From Papilionanthe hookeriana x Papilionanthe teres (taxonomy: Eukaryota; Streptophyta; Magnoliopsida; Asparagales; Orchidaceae): a DNA stretch of 64,000 nt. The stretch covers positions 59,141,022 to 59,205,021 of the forward strand of contig CM040434.1 in the NCBI GenBank assembly GCA_022702705.1, written 5' to 3'. The stretch's first letter is position 1. Each line of letters begins with the position of its first letter. Of the stretch, positions 34,570 to 46,042 are shown in pieces. The notes below the pieces were generated by a model. It saw only the letters and a program-made list of their open reading frames with translations, was not told the DNA's origin and did no database searches. The translations under genes were made by a program, and so were the position numbers.

Positions 34570-35470
34570 TACAAACTTTTGGGATCAGTATCAAAATTCT
34601 GATTCCCATCTCTTTCGAGACTGGTACCAAATTCCAGTTCTCTCCTTTCGAGGTCGATACCAAATTCCGACTCTCTTTCCGAGATTGATACTAAATTTCA
34701 ATTCTCTCTTTCAAGACTGGCACTAAATTGCAGTTCTCTCCTTTTGAGGTCGGTACCAAATTCCGACTCTCTTTTCGAGATTGATACCAAATTTCAAATC
34801 TCTCTTTCGAGACTGGTACCAAATTCCAGTTCTCTCTTTCTGAGGTCGGTACAAAATTCCGACTCTCTTTTCGAGATTGATACTAAATTTCAACTCTCTC
34901 TTTCGAGACTGGTACCAAATTTTAGTTCTCTCCTTTCGAGGTCGGTACCAAATTCCGACTCTCTTTCCGAGATTGATACTAAATTTCAACTCTCTCTTTC
35001 GAGACTGGTACCAAATTCCAGTTCTCTCCTTTTGAGGTCGGTACCAAATTCCGACTCTCTTTCCGAGATTTATACTAAATTTCAATATTCTTTTTCGAGA
35101 CTGGTACCAAATTCCAGTTCTCTCTTTCCGAAGTCGGTACCAAATTTCGACTCTCTTTCCGAGGTTGATACCGAATTTCAATTCTCTCTTTCGAGACTAG
35201 TACCAAATTCCAGTTCTCTCCTTTCGAGGTCGGTACCAAATTCTGACTCTCTTTCTGAGATTGATACTAAATTTCAATTCTCTCTTTCGGGATTGGTACC
35301 AAATTCCAGTTCTCTCCTTTCGAGGTCGGTACCAAATTTCGACTCTCTTTTCGAGATCAGTACCTAAATTTTGATTCTCATCATTTTCAATCAATACCTA
35401 AATTCTGATCTTCTCCTCGAGGCTGGTACCTAAATTCCAGTTCTCTTTGCAATCTCGAGGTTGGAACCTA
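34570..35470. repeat. 96-bp tandem array in element C 3' UTR
   Basis: AGACTGG-type cores fall at 34618, 34714, 34810, 34906, 35002, 35098, 35194 and 35290, an exact 96-bp period made of three 32-bp monomers (gagactggtaccaaattcc, gaggtcggtaccaaattcc and gagattgatactaaatttc types). The period is a multiple of 3, so long frames appear on both strands (plus 34744-35367; minus 34723-35181). These are artefacts of periodicity, not proteins. After 35355 the array degrades. Confidence 0.95.
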
Positions 35471-35877
35471 GGTTCTAATTCTCATTTCAAATTCGAAATC
35501 TCTGCGAAATTCACCTTGAAATCTAAATCTCAGATTAAATTTAAGACAAAATTTCGATTAAGTCAAATTGCAACCGAAATTAAAACTTGAATTGAACATT
35601 CAAATTCAAAATTAAAACTTGAAATGAAAATGAAATGAATCTAAAATTCATTCTATCCCACTCCAGATCTTCTGACTTGGAATCCTCCTTTTTTCCCCAG
35701 CGATAGTTCTGGAATCTTTAGTCTTGAAGATTTACCTGATACTCCCCAGCGGAAATTTTCTACGCTTTGCTCTGAGTGTGTCACTTAGACATCTATGTTG
35801 GTTTTTTTGACCTCTTCAGTCAACACTAATATGCGTGGTGTGCTTGGTTAGCACACCACACATATTGGGGGTCCATT
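35471..35877 (+). other. Element C distal 3' UTR
   Basis: A/T-rich DNA followed by about 200 bp that match element A just before its 3' LTR. It ends with the candidate polypurine tract TTGGGGG at 35865-35871 and tccatt, then the LTR. Confidence 0.7.
35837..35857 (+). promoter_or_regulatory. Hairpin upstream of the 3' LTR (element C)
   Basis: Arms GGTGTGCT and AGCACACC, eight perfect pairs, loop TGGTT. The same structure is in element A. It sits next to the polypurine tract. Confidence 0.55.
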
Positions 35878-38045
35878 TGTTGACCTCATTTTTGGTGAGG
35901 TCTGATCTCTCTCTCCTTAGTGCTTAGGATCTAGCCATATGTTTTCCCTTTGACTATCCTAGAGGACTAGAAATGGGACCCACAACTTAGAAATTCAAAA
36001 CACTTCTTGACTCCCTTCAAACCCCACATGTTTGATTGTAAACCCTTAGACCACTTGGAGGGTTAAGACCAATATGTGGAGGTTTAAAGGATGAGTTTCC
36101 TATAGGGCTCTTTGGCCTTAAGAGTACCCTAGATGATCTGGTCTGGTGAGGTCTAGCTTGGACACACCACACTCTCATACTCTTTTCAACTCTTAAAACC
36201 ATTTTTACTCAATTTGACTCCATGACACATGTAGGTGACTCATATCGATGGACCTTGACCCCTATGCCCCTGACTAAGAGGGTTAGGAACAACATATTGA
36301 ATGCCTAGAATGAGTCCTCTCATGGATCTTGTGAGCTTAATATGGCTTCATGGCTCAATCAAATAGTTTCATTTCACTCACACTTACTCAATCTTCATTT
36401 TTTCCAAAATTTCAATTTTTGACCCCTAGGACCCTAAACCCATCAAACCTACCAAATGCCCTTGAAATTGCCCAAAATTTGCAAAGTTTCATAAATTAGC
36501 CAAAATTCCTCAAAATCAATCATAAACATTTCCCACCACTCAAATTGAGCATCCATAGCCAAATACACCAAAATTTCCAAAATACCCCCCTATAACCTCC
36601 AAATACCCAAAATACCCTTTTAGCCCAAAAATCCAAAAATTCTAAAAATTCCTAGAAAATTCTAGAAAATCCCAAATATTCACAATTTCATTTTGTTTAA
36701 CTACACCATAGGCCAATTTTGTCAATTTAGGCCATTTTTACTAAAATCCCCAATTTAACTTTTTTTTAAACCTAAAATGAACCCAATGTCAAACCAAATG
36801 AACCCAATTGATCCCAATTTTGATCAAATTCAGTTCTAAACTTCAATTTAATATTCCCAATATCAATTTGAACCAAATCAAAAACCAATTTTATCAACAT
36901 ATGGGTCCAATTTCAATTTGAATCCTAAAAGCCCAATTTTGGCCCATGACCTAAACTTAGCCCAAACCAACCCAACTCAACTCCAATTAGCCCCAAATCT
37001 TTTCTAAAACCTTCCTAACATCCCCACAAACAAAACACTAACTTAATTTGCCCTAAATTTGAACCTAAACTCCACCCAAGCCTAACCCAAACAAAAATTT
37101 CCTAAATTGGCCTAAACCAATCATGAACCCAAATAGGCCCAAATCTCAAAATTAAGACCCAACCAAAATTGAAAACTGTTTGATACACTCCCACAAACCT
37201 TTTGCAACATTAATTTTACATCAAAACAAACATTAGCCCAACCTTAGCCCAAGTTAGGCCAATTGGACCCACTTTGATCCTATTATTAAAGAGGCCCAAA
37301 TCAAATCCAATTCAACCCCAAATGACACCAAACCTTTTTAACAGTCCTCATGACACATCCCTAAACTAAACCCAACATTTATTTGGCATAGTATTTCACA
37401 AAATTTTCATCCAAATGTCCATTTTTAAAGATAAATGCCCACTTCCACGAAGCCTTTAAAAGCCCATTGCAAAATAATTTCAAGAGCCCAAAACTTATTT
37501 CAAAGCCCACATGACAAATCCTTCTCATCATCCATCTAATAAAATCATTCTCTAAGTTTTACTTACATCATTCAAATAGGTTAAATATGGCCCCATGGAA
37601 ATTTTCCATCAAAATGTCCAAAAATTCAAAAACTTCTTCCATGTAATTGACCAAGCTTTGCCCCAAGCCACATGGAGCCAGGAAGCCAAGGATAAGCCAT
37701 ATGCAAGCCATGAAGAACCCTTTCCACCTCAACATGCCATTAGTGGCAAAAGAGGGAGCCCCTTTCTTAACCCTTCACTAAATATTTTTAACCCCATTTA
37801 TGTTACACTCTAAACCAAGTTTTGCCACATCACCTTGGATGAGGACTTCACCACTCTTTCCTAGCTGACCCAAGTGACTTTCTCTTCAACCCAAACCAGC
37901 CTAGGGGAGGTGCACCTAGCCTAAACCATGAATTGATCAAATTGAGCCCAAAATGAACTCTTTCCCATTCCAGTTGGATCCACTCCTTTACACATGTCAA
38001 GCCCCAATTGAATTCACAAACCCAAAGCCCTGAACTCACTGACCA
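35878..38045 (+). repeat. Giant LTR, copy C 3' LTR (truncated)
   Basis: Matches the first 2170 bases of the C 5' LTR closely, then stops inside U3 just before the palindrome/GCC-box. It is followed by an out-of-order 76-bp LTR piece and then element D. Confidence 0.92.
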
Positions 38046-38121
38046 TATCCCTTCACTAAATATTTTTAACCCCATTTATGTTACAATCTAAACCAAGTTT
38101 AGCCACATCACCTTGGATGGG
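38046..38121 (+). repeat. 76-bp LTR fragment at the C/D junction
   Basis: Repeats LTR positions about 1900-1970 (compare 24392-24468) directly after position 2170 has been reached. It is the flank into which element D inserted; the 5 bases before D are atggg. It suggests rearrangement between two LTR copies. Confidence 0.75.
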
Positions 38122-40280
38122 TGTTGACCTCATTTTTGATGAGGTCTTCTATTCTCCTTTTAGTACTTAGGATCTAGCCTTAGGCTTTTCCTTTGACTAT
38201 CCTAGAGGACTAGAAATGGAATCCACCACTTAGAAATTCAAGCTACTTCTTAACTCCCTGCAAACCCCGCAAGCTTGATTGTAAACCCTAATCACCTAGA
38301 GGGTTGAGATCGAAATGTGGAAGTTTAAAGAATGAGTTCCCTATAGGACTCTTTGGCCTTAGGATCACCCCAGGTGGCTCGGTCCGATGAGAGCCGACTT
38401 ACACATACACTACACCCTCACACACACATCCTAAAAACCACACCTATACCCGACTTGATCTCCCGACTCATGTAGGTAATTCACATGGATGGACCTTAAC
38501 CCCTAAGCCCCCGCTAGAGGGTTAGGAACAACATAGTGAATGCCTCAAATGAGTCCTTTCATGACTCATATGAGCTTATCATGGTTCAACCAAAATAATT
38601 TCATTTCACTTACATTTGACCAACCTTCATTTTTTCAAAATTTCAATTTTTGACCCCCGGGGCCACGGACCCACCTAGCCTACAAAAAAAAGCCCTTGAA
38701 ATTACCCAAAACCACCAAAATTTCCAAATCACCCAAAACTTTTCCAAAATCAACCTTGAACATTCCCAACCATTCAAATTGATCATCCATAACCAAAAAT
38801 ACAAAAATTTCCAAAAATACCCCAATACCCTCCAAATACCCAAAATGCCCTTTTACCCCAAAAAATCCAAAAATTCCAGAAATTCCCAGAAAATTCCAAA
38901 AAATCTCAAATATTCCCAATTTTATTTTGTCCAACTACACCATGGGTCAATTTTGTCAATTTACTCCACTTTTATCAAAACCCCCAATTTGACCCATTCC
39001 AAACCCAAATGAACCCAATGTCAAACCAAACCACCCCAATTGATCTCAATTCTGGTCCAATTAAGTTCTAAACTTCAATCCAATATCCCCAATATCAATA
39101 TAGACCAAATAAAAGCCCAATCAGATTGACATTTGAATCTAATTTCAATTTTAAGCTTAAGGCCTAATTTTGGCGCATGACCTAAACCTAGCTCAAACCA
39201 ACCCAATTCAACCCCAATTGGTCCCAAAGCTTTTCTAAATCTTCCCTAACATCACCACAAACAAAACACTAACATATTTTGCCCAAAATTGGGACCCAAA
39301 CCTTACTCAAATTTAACCCAAACCCAAAATTCCCTAAATAGGCCTAAATCCACCATGAACCCAAATAGGCCCAAATCCCAAGATTAAAGCCCAACCAAGG
39401 TCGAAAACTCTTTGTTACACTCCCATAAACATTTCTCAACATTGACTTTACATCAATTTCAATATTAGCCCAACCTTAGCTCCAAGTTAGTCCATTTTGA
39501 TCTATTTTGACCTTATCACCAAGGGGACCCAAATTAGACTCAATTCAATTCCAAATCACCTCAAATTTGTCTCAAATCACTCATGACACATCCCTAAACC
39601 AAACCCTGGCCCTTTGTAAAATTTTTCATCTAAAAGCCCATTTTGAAACATAAAAGTGCATTCCCTTAAACCATTTTAAAAGCCCACCTTTACCAAATTT
39701 TAAAAGCCCAAACCCATCCTAAAGCCCACATTAAAATCTCATCTCATCCTCACTCAATTAATATCACTCCCTAAGTGCTAAATCCATCATGAAAATCAAA
39801 CCAAAATGGTATTATGCAAAATCCCATCAAATAACCCCAAAATTTCCAAAAATTCCTAAAACCCTTTTTCAAGAAAGTTAACCAAACTCTTGCCAAGCCA
39901 AATGCGAGCCATGAAGCCATGTATAAGCCACATGAAGCCATGGATGGTTTGGCTTTTCACCAAACTATTAATGGCAAGTGGAGGGGGACCTTTTCTAAGC
40001 TCTCACTAAACCATTTTAACCCTTTTAATGTCTCACCCTAACCCAAAATTAACTTAAACAAAATTGATGTGGACTTCACCACACATGTGTGCCTGACCCA
40101 CCTGACCTCCTCAGCCCAAAATCAGGCCATGGGGAGATGAACCAAACCCAAAACCATGGCTTGGACCAAATCAAGCCAAAATGGACACTCCTCCATGCCA
40201 CTTTGATCCAGCCTTGACAAAACTCATTGAACCCACAGGAATCAAGCCCTGACTTCCCTGCGCCTGAGGTTGACCTAACC

Positions 40281-40292
40281 CTGGCCGGCCAG
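40281..40292 (+). promoter_or_regulatory. U3 palindrome (copy D)
   Basis: CTGGCCGGCCAG is conserved; the downstream GCC-box has one change (AGTCGCC). Confidence 0.45.
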
Positions 40293-41047
40293 CCACCACA
40301 GTCGCCGGAAAATGCAATGGCTGAAACCTTGGGATGAGCCAAAGTTTGGAATTCCCACCTGCTGAGCTGCCCCATGCCCAATGGCTATTGCAGCTGTTCT
40401 TCCCTTGCCCTGAGTAGCTGATCCAAGCCCCTAACTCCCCCTGGGAAGCCATGGCTATGGCCATTTAAGCCAGCCAACCCCTCTAGGCCAAAAGGTTGGC
40501 TGAACCAAACCTTCACAGAATCCCTCCAAACTCCTCACAAAGCTTCCCCTGGCCAAGAGCAATCCATCCCCACTATTCTCCTACCCTAATTCCCACTGAT
40601 TGAGCTCAATTTTGGAGCTCAATTCTCAGGCCAGAACAGGACACTCTCAAATCCTCCACCAAAATCAAATTAAACTCACCCACACTGCACAAGACCAAGA
40701 GAAGGAGTTCCCACGTGAAAGCCCCCTCTCCAGAGCCACCCATTTGTTCTACGCCTCCAAAGGTTGAAATCGGGTCCGGTGGAAATCAGAGTCTAGGCAA
40801 TTCCCCAAGGCCAGAGACTTCATCTGGAGCTTGCTTAGGTTCAATCGAAGGTAACACAACTCTCAGATCGAAGCCACACTTCTATGAGCAAAGGTATGAG
40901 CTCTCTCTTCTTCCCGAGCTTGTGAACATTCTCTATTTTGATTGGGTTAATTTCATGCCACATAAATCGTATGGATATGTTCGTCTCTTCAAGAGGAATC
41001 CATAGAGTATAAGAATGTAGAAATCAGTTAAGAATCGAGAGAGATAT

Positions 41048-41278
41048 CAAGCCTGAAAGATGGATGGCTCTCGGGTGAAGTCGATCGGGGACGATGAACG
41101 GATGCCGTCCATTCACGCGTATATTGGACGGACGACTTAGATGGCGTCGGACCGGGAGATGATACATGAATGGCGGGCCCCCACAGCGCTGACTCAAATG
41201 GCAGCGCCGAATCAGAGCGCACCGCGTGGCCTTTCGGAGCTGCCAAGGATGGCGTGGCGCTGCGTGGATAAGTAGGAA
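41048..41278 (+). other. GC-rich island (copy D)
   Basis: CG-rich block within A/T-rich LTR, aligned with those of A, C and E; ends ggataagtag. Confidence 0.7.
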
Positions 41279-43039
41279 ATTAGGGCTATTTTCTATTTAT
41301 TTAATTACCAAAACTTCAAAAATCCATATCTTTGCATAGAAAAATCACAAAAATAAAATAAAAATACCCTCTTACTCAATGAACATAGGAGAATAATGTG
41401 GAAAAGAAATCAAGTCATTTCATCAAGTATTTTATTTTTAATGATTTATTTACTCTCTACATTGTTTTAATTCTTCATTTGCATAGGCAATTTACCATGG
41501 CATGAGACCATGGGGCTTTTAAAGCCTCTGAACTTGGGAACATTCCCTGAATTTTCCAAGGTCAGAGGCCATCTCTATGAGAAGTTATTGATTTTCCAAG
41601 TTCATGTTAATGTTTTGAGTATTTTAATTCCAATAATTAACACGTTGAGAAATAAATTCAAAGAAAATTTGGTGATGTTTCATATGACTAGAGGAACCTA
41701 GGAAAAATAGGTTTTGAGTTAATTTACATGAAACAACCCTAATTGGCCTAAACACCCAAAATTGAATTTTAATTAATTAGGGTTAACTATACATCAAATT
41801 AACTTGAAAATAATTCTCCACTGATCTTTAAGATCAAAAGAACATCATATAAAATTTGAAATCAATTGGAAATGTTTTACCCCACTAAATGGATTAATTA
41901 AGTCACATAACCAAAATTAAACTTTAAAAATTCATAACTCACAAAATACTTTTCAAAAATTCACAAAAATGGTTTTGGGGCTTCTCCGATATCGAGGAAC
42001 TTAGAAAAAATTAAAATTGTAATTTTTTTAAAAAGTTGATTTTTATCATTTTTTAATATTTTTAATAATTTAAAAATAATAAAAATCATAAAAATATTAA
42101 AAATCACCAAAATGTCACATTTTGAATTCAATCACCTAGGAACAAACCAAATATTTTTCCTAAGTCTCTAGGGTAAAGTATTGAATTTTAAAGGCTTAAA
42201 ACAATTTTTTGAATTAAAAAATGATTTTCTTTAACATTTCTACTAAAATAATTCTAATAAATCAAAGAAAATCCAAAAAATTATAAAATTTGGTTCTCTG
42301 CTTTCCCGGAGGTCAGAGAGATCTTAAAAAAAATATAAAATATATTTTTCAACTTTTATTTCTTTTTTATATTAATTAATACTCAAAACTCAAAATAATT
42401 CTAATAAATAAAATATAATTCAAAAATTCACCAAAATTAGGCCAAATGATCCCCTAGTCATTAGGAACATCCCATAATTTTCTTAAGGACAAAAACATTT
42501 CCTTGGTCATGTTATTGAATTTTCCTTGAAAACCCCTATTTTCCATTAAAAATAATTACATAAATAAATTAAATACAGAAAAATCACATTTTCTCCTCTA
42601 ATGTCTTAATTGACATGTGAGTGAGGTTACATAAAAATTTCAAGTTCATTTGAGCTTAGTGTAGTGAGTTATACAAATATTAAGCTTGAAGGGCAAAAGG
42701 GTAATTAAAAATTTCAACCGTTAATTAAAATTTTAGGATTAATCAAAAATGGGGAGGGTAAAATATTTGATTTTAAGCTGATTTTGGATGATTAAAACTT
42801 AAATGATTGAGGGTAGAAACCTACTAACCATTTCAAATATAATTAAAATAAAACTTTAATTAATTAATTAATCGAAAATTTTCAAGAATAATAGAAATTA
42901 GAATTATTAAAGTAGTGGATATTATTAAGAGGATATTTATTCTTTAATTTATGAATCCCTAAATTAATCACTTCAATAATATTTAATTCTTAACTAAAAG
43001 GATAATCCTAACTTAAAATTTAAAATGCTAAACAATTTA

Positions 43040-43320
43040 ACAATTAAATTAAATTAAATTTAAGATGTTGAGATTAAATTAAATCAAAATCTAAATTAAG
43101 TTAACACCTTAAAAATTAAATTAAATCATATTTAATATATTAAGATAAAATTAAAATTAAATCAAAATAAATTAAATCAAATTAAGTTGAATTAAATTAA
43201 AATTAAAATTAAATTAAATCAAATTAAATTTAAATTTAAATTAAATTAAATTAAACCAAATCAAATTAAATTAAATTAAATTAAACTTAAATTAAATTAA
43301 AATTAAATTGAATTAAAATC
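43040..43320. repeat. AAATT pentamer expansion in LTR D
   Basis: Almost uninterrupted ttaaa/aaatt units. A similar expansion is in E at 60110-60300, and only a short version is in C near 27470. Confidence 0.9.
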
Positions 43321-43986
43321 ATTTAACAACACACGTAAATGAAATCATTAAGAGTTAAACGAAACACTTAAAGTAAACTTAAAACATAAAGGTTAAATCT
43401 AAGATATAACATCACTTAAAACGTAAAGATTTAAATTAAATCTAAAAAAAAAAATGACTCGAACACTATTCCAAACTTAAACAAATTTTTTTATAATTAA
43501 GTCAAAATTAAAATTAAATCATTAAGTTTAAATCATTAAAATACTTAATAAGTTGATTTGCTCTTTTAAAGCTCTTATTATTATAACTCTTAAATGAAGT
43601 ATCAAGTGAAGTGTTACTTCACTTATAAGACATTCAAATGTCCTAGTTCACTAAGCAAGAGAACAAAACTTAAACTCCTGGATGATTAATTCACCCGTGC
43701 AACTAAATTTACTGGACTCAAAACAATCCCTGGAAATATTAAAAGATGTTTAGGACTCGTCCTAAGCACTTTCTCAATATGACGGAATGTTTTAGAAGAA
43801 CAATTGAATCTAGTTATTCTTTGATGAAGAAAATCATCCTTAAACCAAACCAAGGACCTGGACATCATAAGAGATGACTAGTTATAGGATTAGGAACTTG
43901 GTAGACAACCAAAACCCTTTCCCTTAGCTTTACCTAGGTATTTCTTGCAAAATATTTAAATGCCTTAACATGTGTTTCAAGTGCAG

Positions 43987-44012
43987 CTTGAGATGACGGG
44001 AAGACCCTCCAA
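43987..44012 (+). other. Candidate 26-nt microexon (LTR copy D)
   Basis: Between GTGCAG and GTACGC. The last bases are CAA instead of CAG, so the downstream donor is weaker here. Confidence 0.35.
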
Positions 44013-45129
44013 GTACGCTTTTATTTATTGCAATTTACTTACATGCACTGTACTTTACTTTTTCTTGCATGATAAACAAAACTGTTGCATGAAAACCAAA
44101 ACCTTTAGGATAGTCCCTGAACTTAAACCAAAACTAAATTAAAAGTCATTGCAAGATAAAATTCACCTCCACAACATTCCAAAATGTAAAATAACTCAAG
44201 ATTTAATCACAAACAGAACAACAAAACTACAATTGTAACTAAATTAAAACGTCTCGTTGAATGATCGGGAATACCTCGGATGATGTAACCCACGTGTTGC
44301 TAACGGGATTTCCACGGTCTAAAAGAAAGTGTGGAACTCATTCGATTAAGTTTAGCAAATTCATCCGAACTAAGTGAATTCAATGAAAAAATCGGTGTTG
44401 GGATGACAGAACCGTGGGATCTTAATCGGTTCTGTTTAAACAACTTTAAGATTTGTTTTAATTAAATATTAAAAAACAATTGGATTTTAAGATTTTCTCT
44501 AAACCAAAACACTTCTCTCATCTCCCGATTTATGACTTCTAAAAACTAAACCTCTGCAACAACAAGGAGTTTGGAGCATGGTGGGCAGCACGGCCATCTT
44601 CGTCAGCAAAACGACTCTACATCAACTAAACATTCCTAGAATTAAACAACAAAGCCATAGGATTTCGAGGTAGTTTGCCTAGTGCAGCATAAATCCTCAA
44701 CTCTTCGTTAGGCATTTGCATAATCATGTTATGCAAATTAAGCCCTAACCGGTCTTAGGACTCCGAGGTAGTTGTTCGGTTCGACATAAACCCTCACATC
44801 TTCGAGGCTATTTGTATGATTATGTCATACGAATATAAATCCTAATTAAATAAAATTGGCAGGATTGAAACATTAGATAAACTCCCAAATTGAAGCCAAA
44901 CAATAGGATAGTTTGAGAAGTTGCCAAGATTCTTCTTGGATCCTCAGCTTCTCCTACTTCTCTTTCTTTGGACTCTTAAAATAAATTGTTCCAAATTTGG
45001 TCATTCCCTATTGAAATTTCTAAAATCCAATCCTTTGAAAACCTTAAAATTTGAAATTCTTGAGAGCAAAACCACTAATCATTATCGAGAGTTTTCTTGA
45101 ATGATTCCCGTCATTTAAGATGTAATTTA

Positions 45130-45324
45130 CTATAGGGGCTTGCCCTTATAGGGAACTTTAAGAACCTAGGTAATATAAACCTTGTTTAATTTCATTTATA
45201 TTAAACAGGGGAACTTGTCGGCTTATGAAATTGGTTCGCAGACCAAACAGACGTCACAAATCTTCTAGTTTATTTAATCGAGCCCCATCGTCAAGCAGTG
45301 TGTCTATTCTTCGGATAGATACAC
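45130..45324 (+). ncRNA. Three-hairpin RNA region near LTR end (copy D)
   Basis: H1 45130-45151: arms CTATAGGGG and CCCTTATAG, nine pairs, loop CTTG. H2 45180-45210: CCTTGTTTAAT with ATTAAACAGGG, eleven pairs including one G-U. H3 45300-45324: outer GTGT/ACAC and inner CTAT/ATAG around a TTCG-containing loop. Confidence 0.6.
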
Positions 45325-45467
45325 GGTTTGTGATGTGGTGCTCGTTTATATGAACTATTTGGGATTGAGATCATTTAATTTCATATCTTATAATTTTTAA
45401 ATTTAAAATTATTTTCAAAATCAAATACTACTTTTCAAATTATATATTTAAATTAAATATAAAATTC

Positions 45468-45493
45468 GCCGACAACTTCTGTAGACGACCCCC
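45468..45493 (+). other. Relic LTR-end/PBS junction (copy D)
   Basis: gccgacaacttctgtagacg, 53 bases before the present end; compare the real end and PBS at 45521-45551. Confidence 0.5.
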
Positions 45494-45533
45494 TTTTCAA
45501 AACACATAACCTAAGAATAAGTCGTACAACTTC

Positions 45534-45551
45534 TGGCGACTCCGCTGGTCA
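45534..45551 (+). promoter_or_regulatory. Primer binding site of element D
   Basis: TGGCGACTCCGCTGGTCA: first 15 bases as in element C, then mismatches. tRNA-Arg type. Confidence 0.8.
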
Positions 45552-45695
45552 CTAGTTCCTCTCTCTATTTTGATCAGATGGTTTTGCTTTCATAAATCGG
45601 TGGTGAGTCCATATCCCTAGTGGACCAAAACTACCATTCTTCCGTTGGAATACCCTGTTCATTTCTGTCTTGAACGAGTATAGCCAACTCCTTCC

Positions 45696-45747
45696 GGATT
45701 TAGGAGCCACTGTTTGGACACCCGTAAACAGAGAGGTTCCGAGATCC
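45696..45747 (+). ncRNA. 52-nt leader stem-loop (element D)
   Basis: GGAT/ATCC, GGAGCC/GGTTCC and CTGTTT/AAACAG nested pairing; same length and place as in C and E. Confidence 0.55.
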
Positions 45748-46042
45748 TTTTACCTCTTTTCTAAGGTGGGGTGGACCCCAATAGGTGTTATTTTAGGAGC
45801 GGTCCTTCGAGTCGAGAAGTCTTGCATAAGACTTTCTTTTCCTTTCCAATTCTAAATCGGGCCCTTTACCTTTTCTATAACCTTTTTTCCTTTAATCGTT
45901 TTGTTTCTAACGAACGAACCTCCTAATAAACAATCTCTTTTAAAAATCACAAATGTGTTCGAACTCTTTCTTTTTTGTCCTAAACTTTGTGACAAAAGGA
46001 AGCATAATTCGGGATTAATACTCAGAATCTGCCCTGCAGAAA

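Larger units (their letters stand above)
22496..38045 (+). mobile_element. Element C: non-autonomous Ogre/Tat-like element
   Basis: 5' LTR 22496-29879, intact PBS, 5998 bp interior, 3' LTR from 35878 truncated at 38045. The first 200 or so bases of the two LTRs differ at only about 7 places, so they are a pair from one fairly recent insertion. The interior has the same PBS-proximal leader as D and E but no gag, protease, RT or integrase. Instead it has a 59-bp minisatellite, A-rich DNA, a minus-strand Athila-like LTR and a 96-bp tandem array. This fits a large retrotransposon derivative relying on proteins from autonomous relatives. The target is the promoter-like block; the 5 bases before it are cttaa. 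Confidence 0.85.
40894..43986 (+). other. Candidate leader intron in LTR copy D
   Basis: Donor AAAG|GTATGAG; end CTTAAC then 17 bases ending AGTGCAG. It contains the GC island 41048-41278 and the pentamer expansion. Confidence 0.38.
38122..45528 (+). repeat. Giant LTR, copy D (7.41 kb)
   Basis: Starts TGTTGACCTC, ends AAGTCGTACA, followed by the PBS. Collinear with A, C and E. The TATA-like box is worn (CCATTTAAG near 40461). It has an AAATT-type pentamer expansion at 43040-43320 and lacks the AT dinucleotide run present near the ends of A and C. Confidence 0.93.

Noticed and set aside
34744..35367. 207-codon open frame (and long minus-strand frames opposite)
   Set aside because: Produced by the 96-bp tandem unit, a multiple of three. 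The protein is only the repeat read in frame, and both strands are open.
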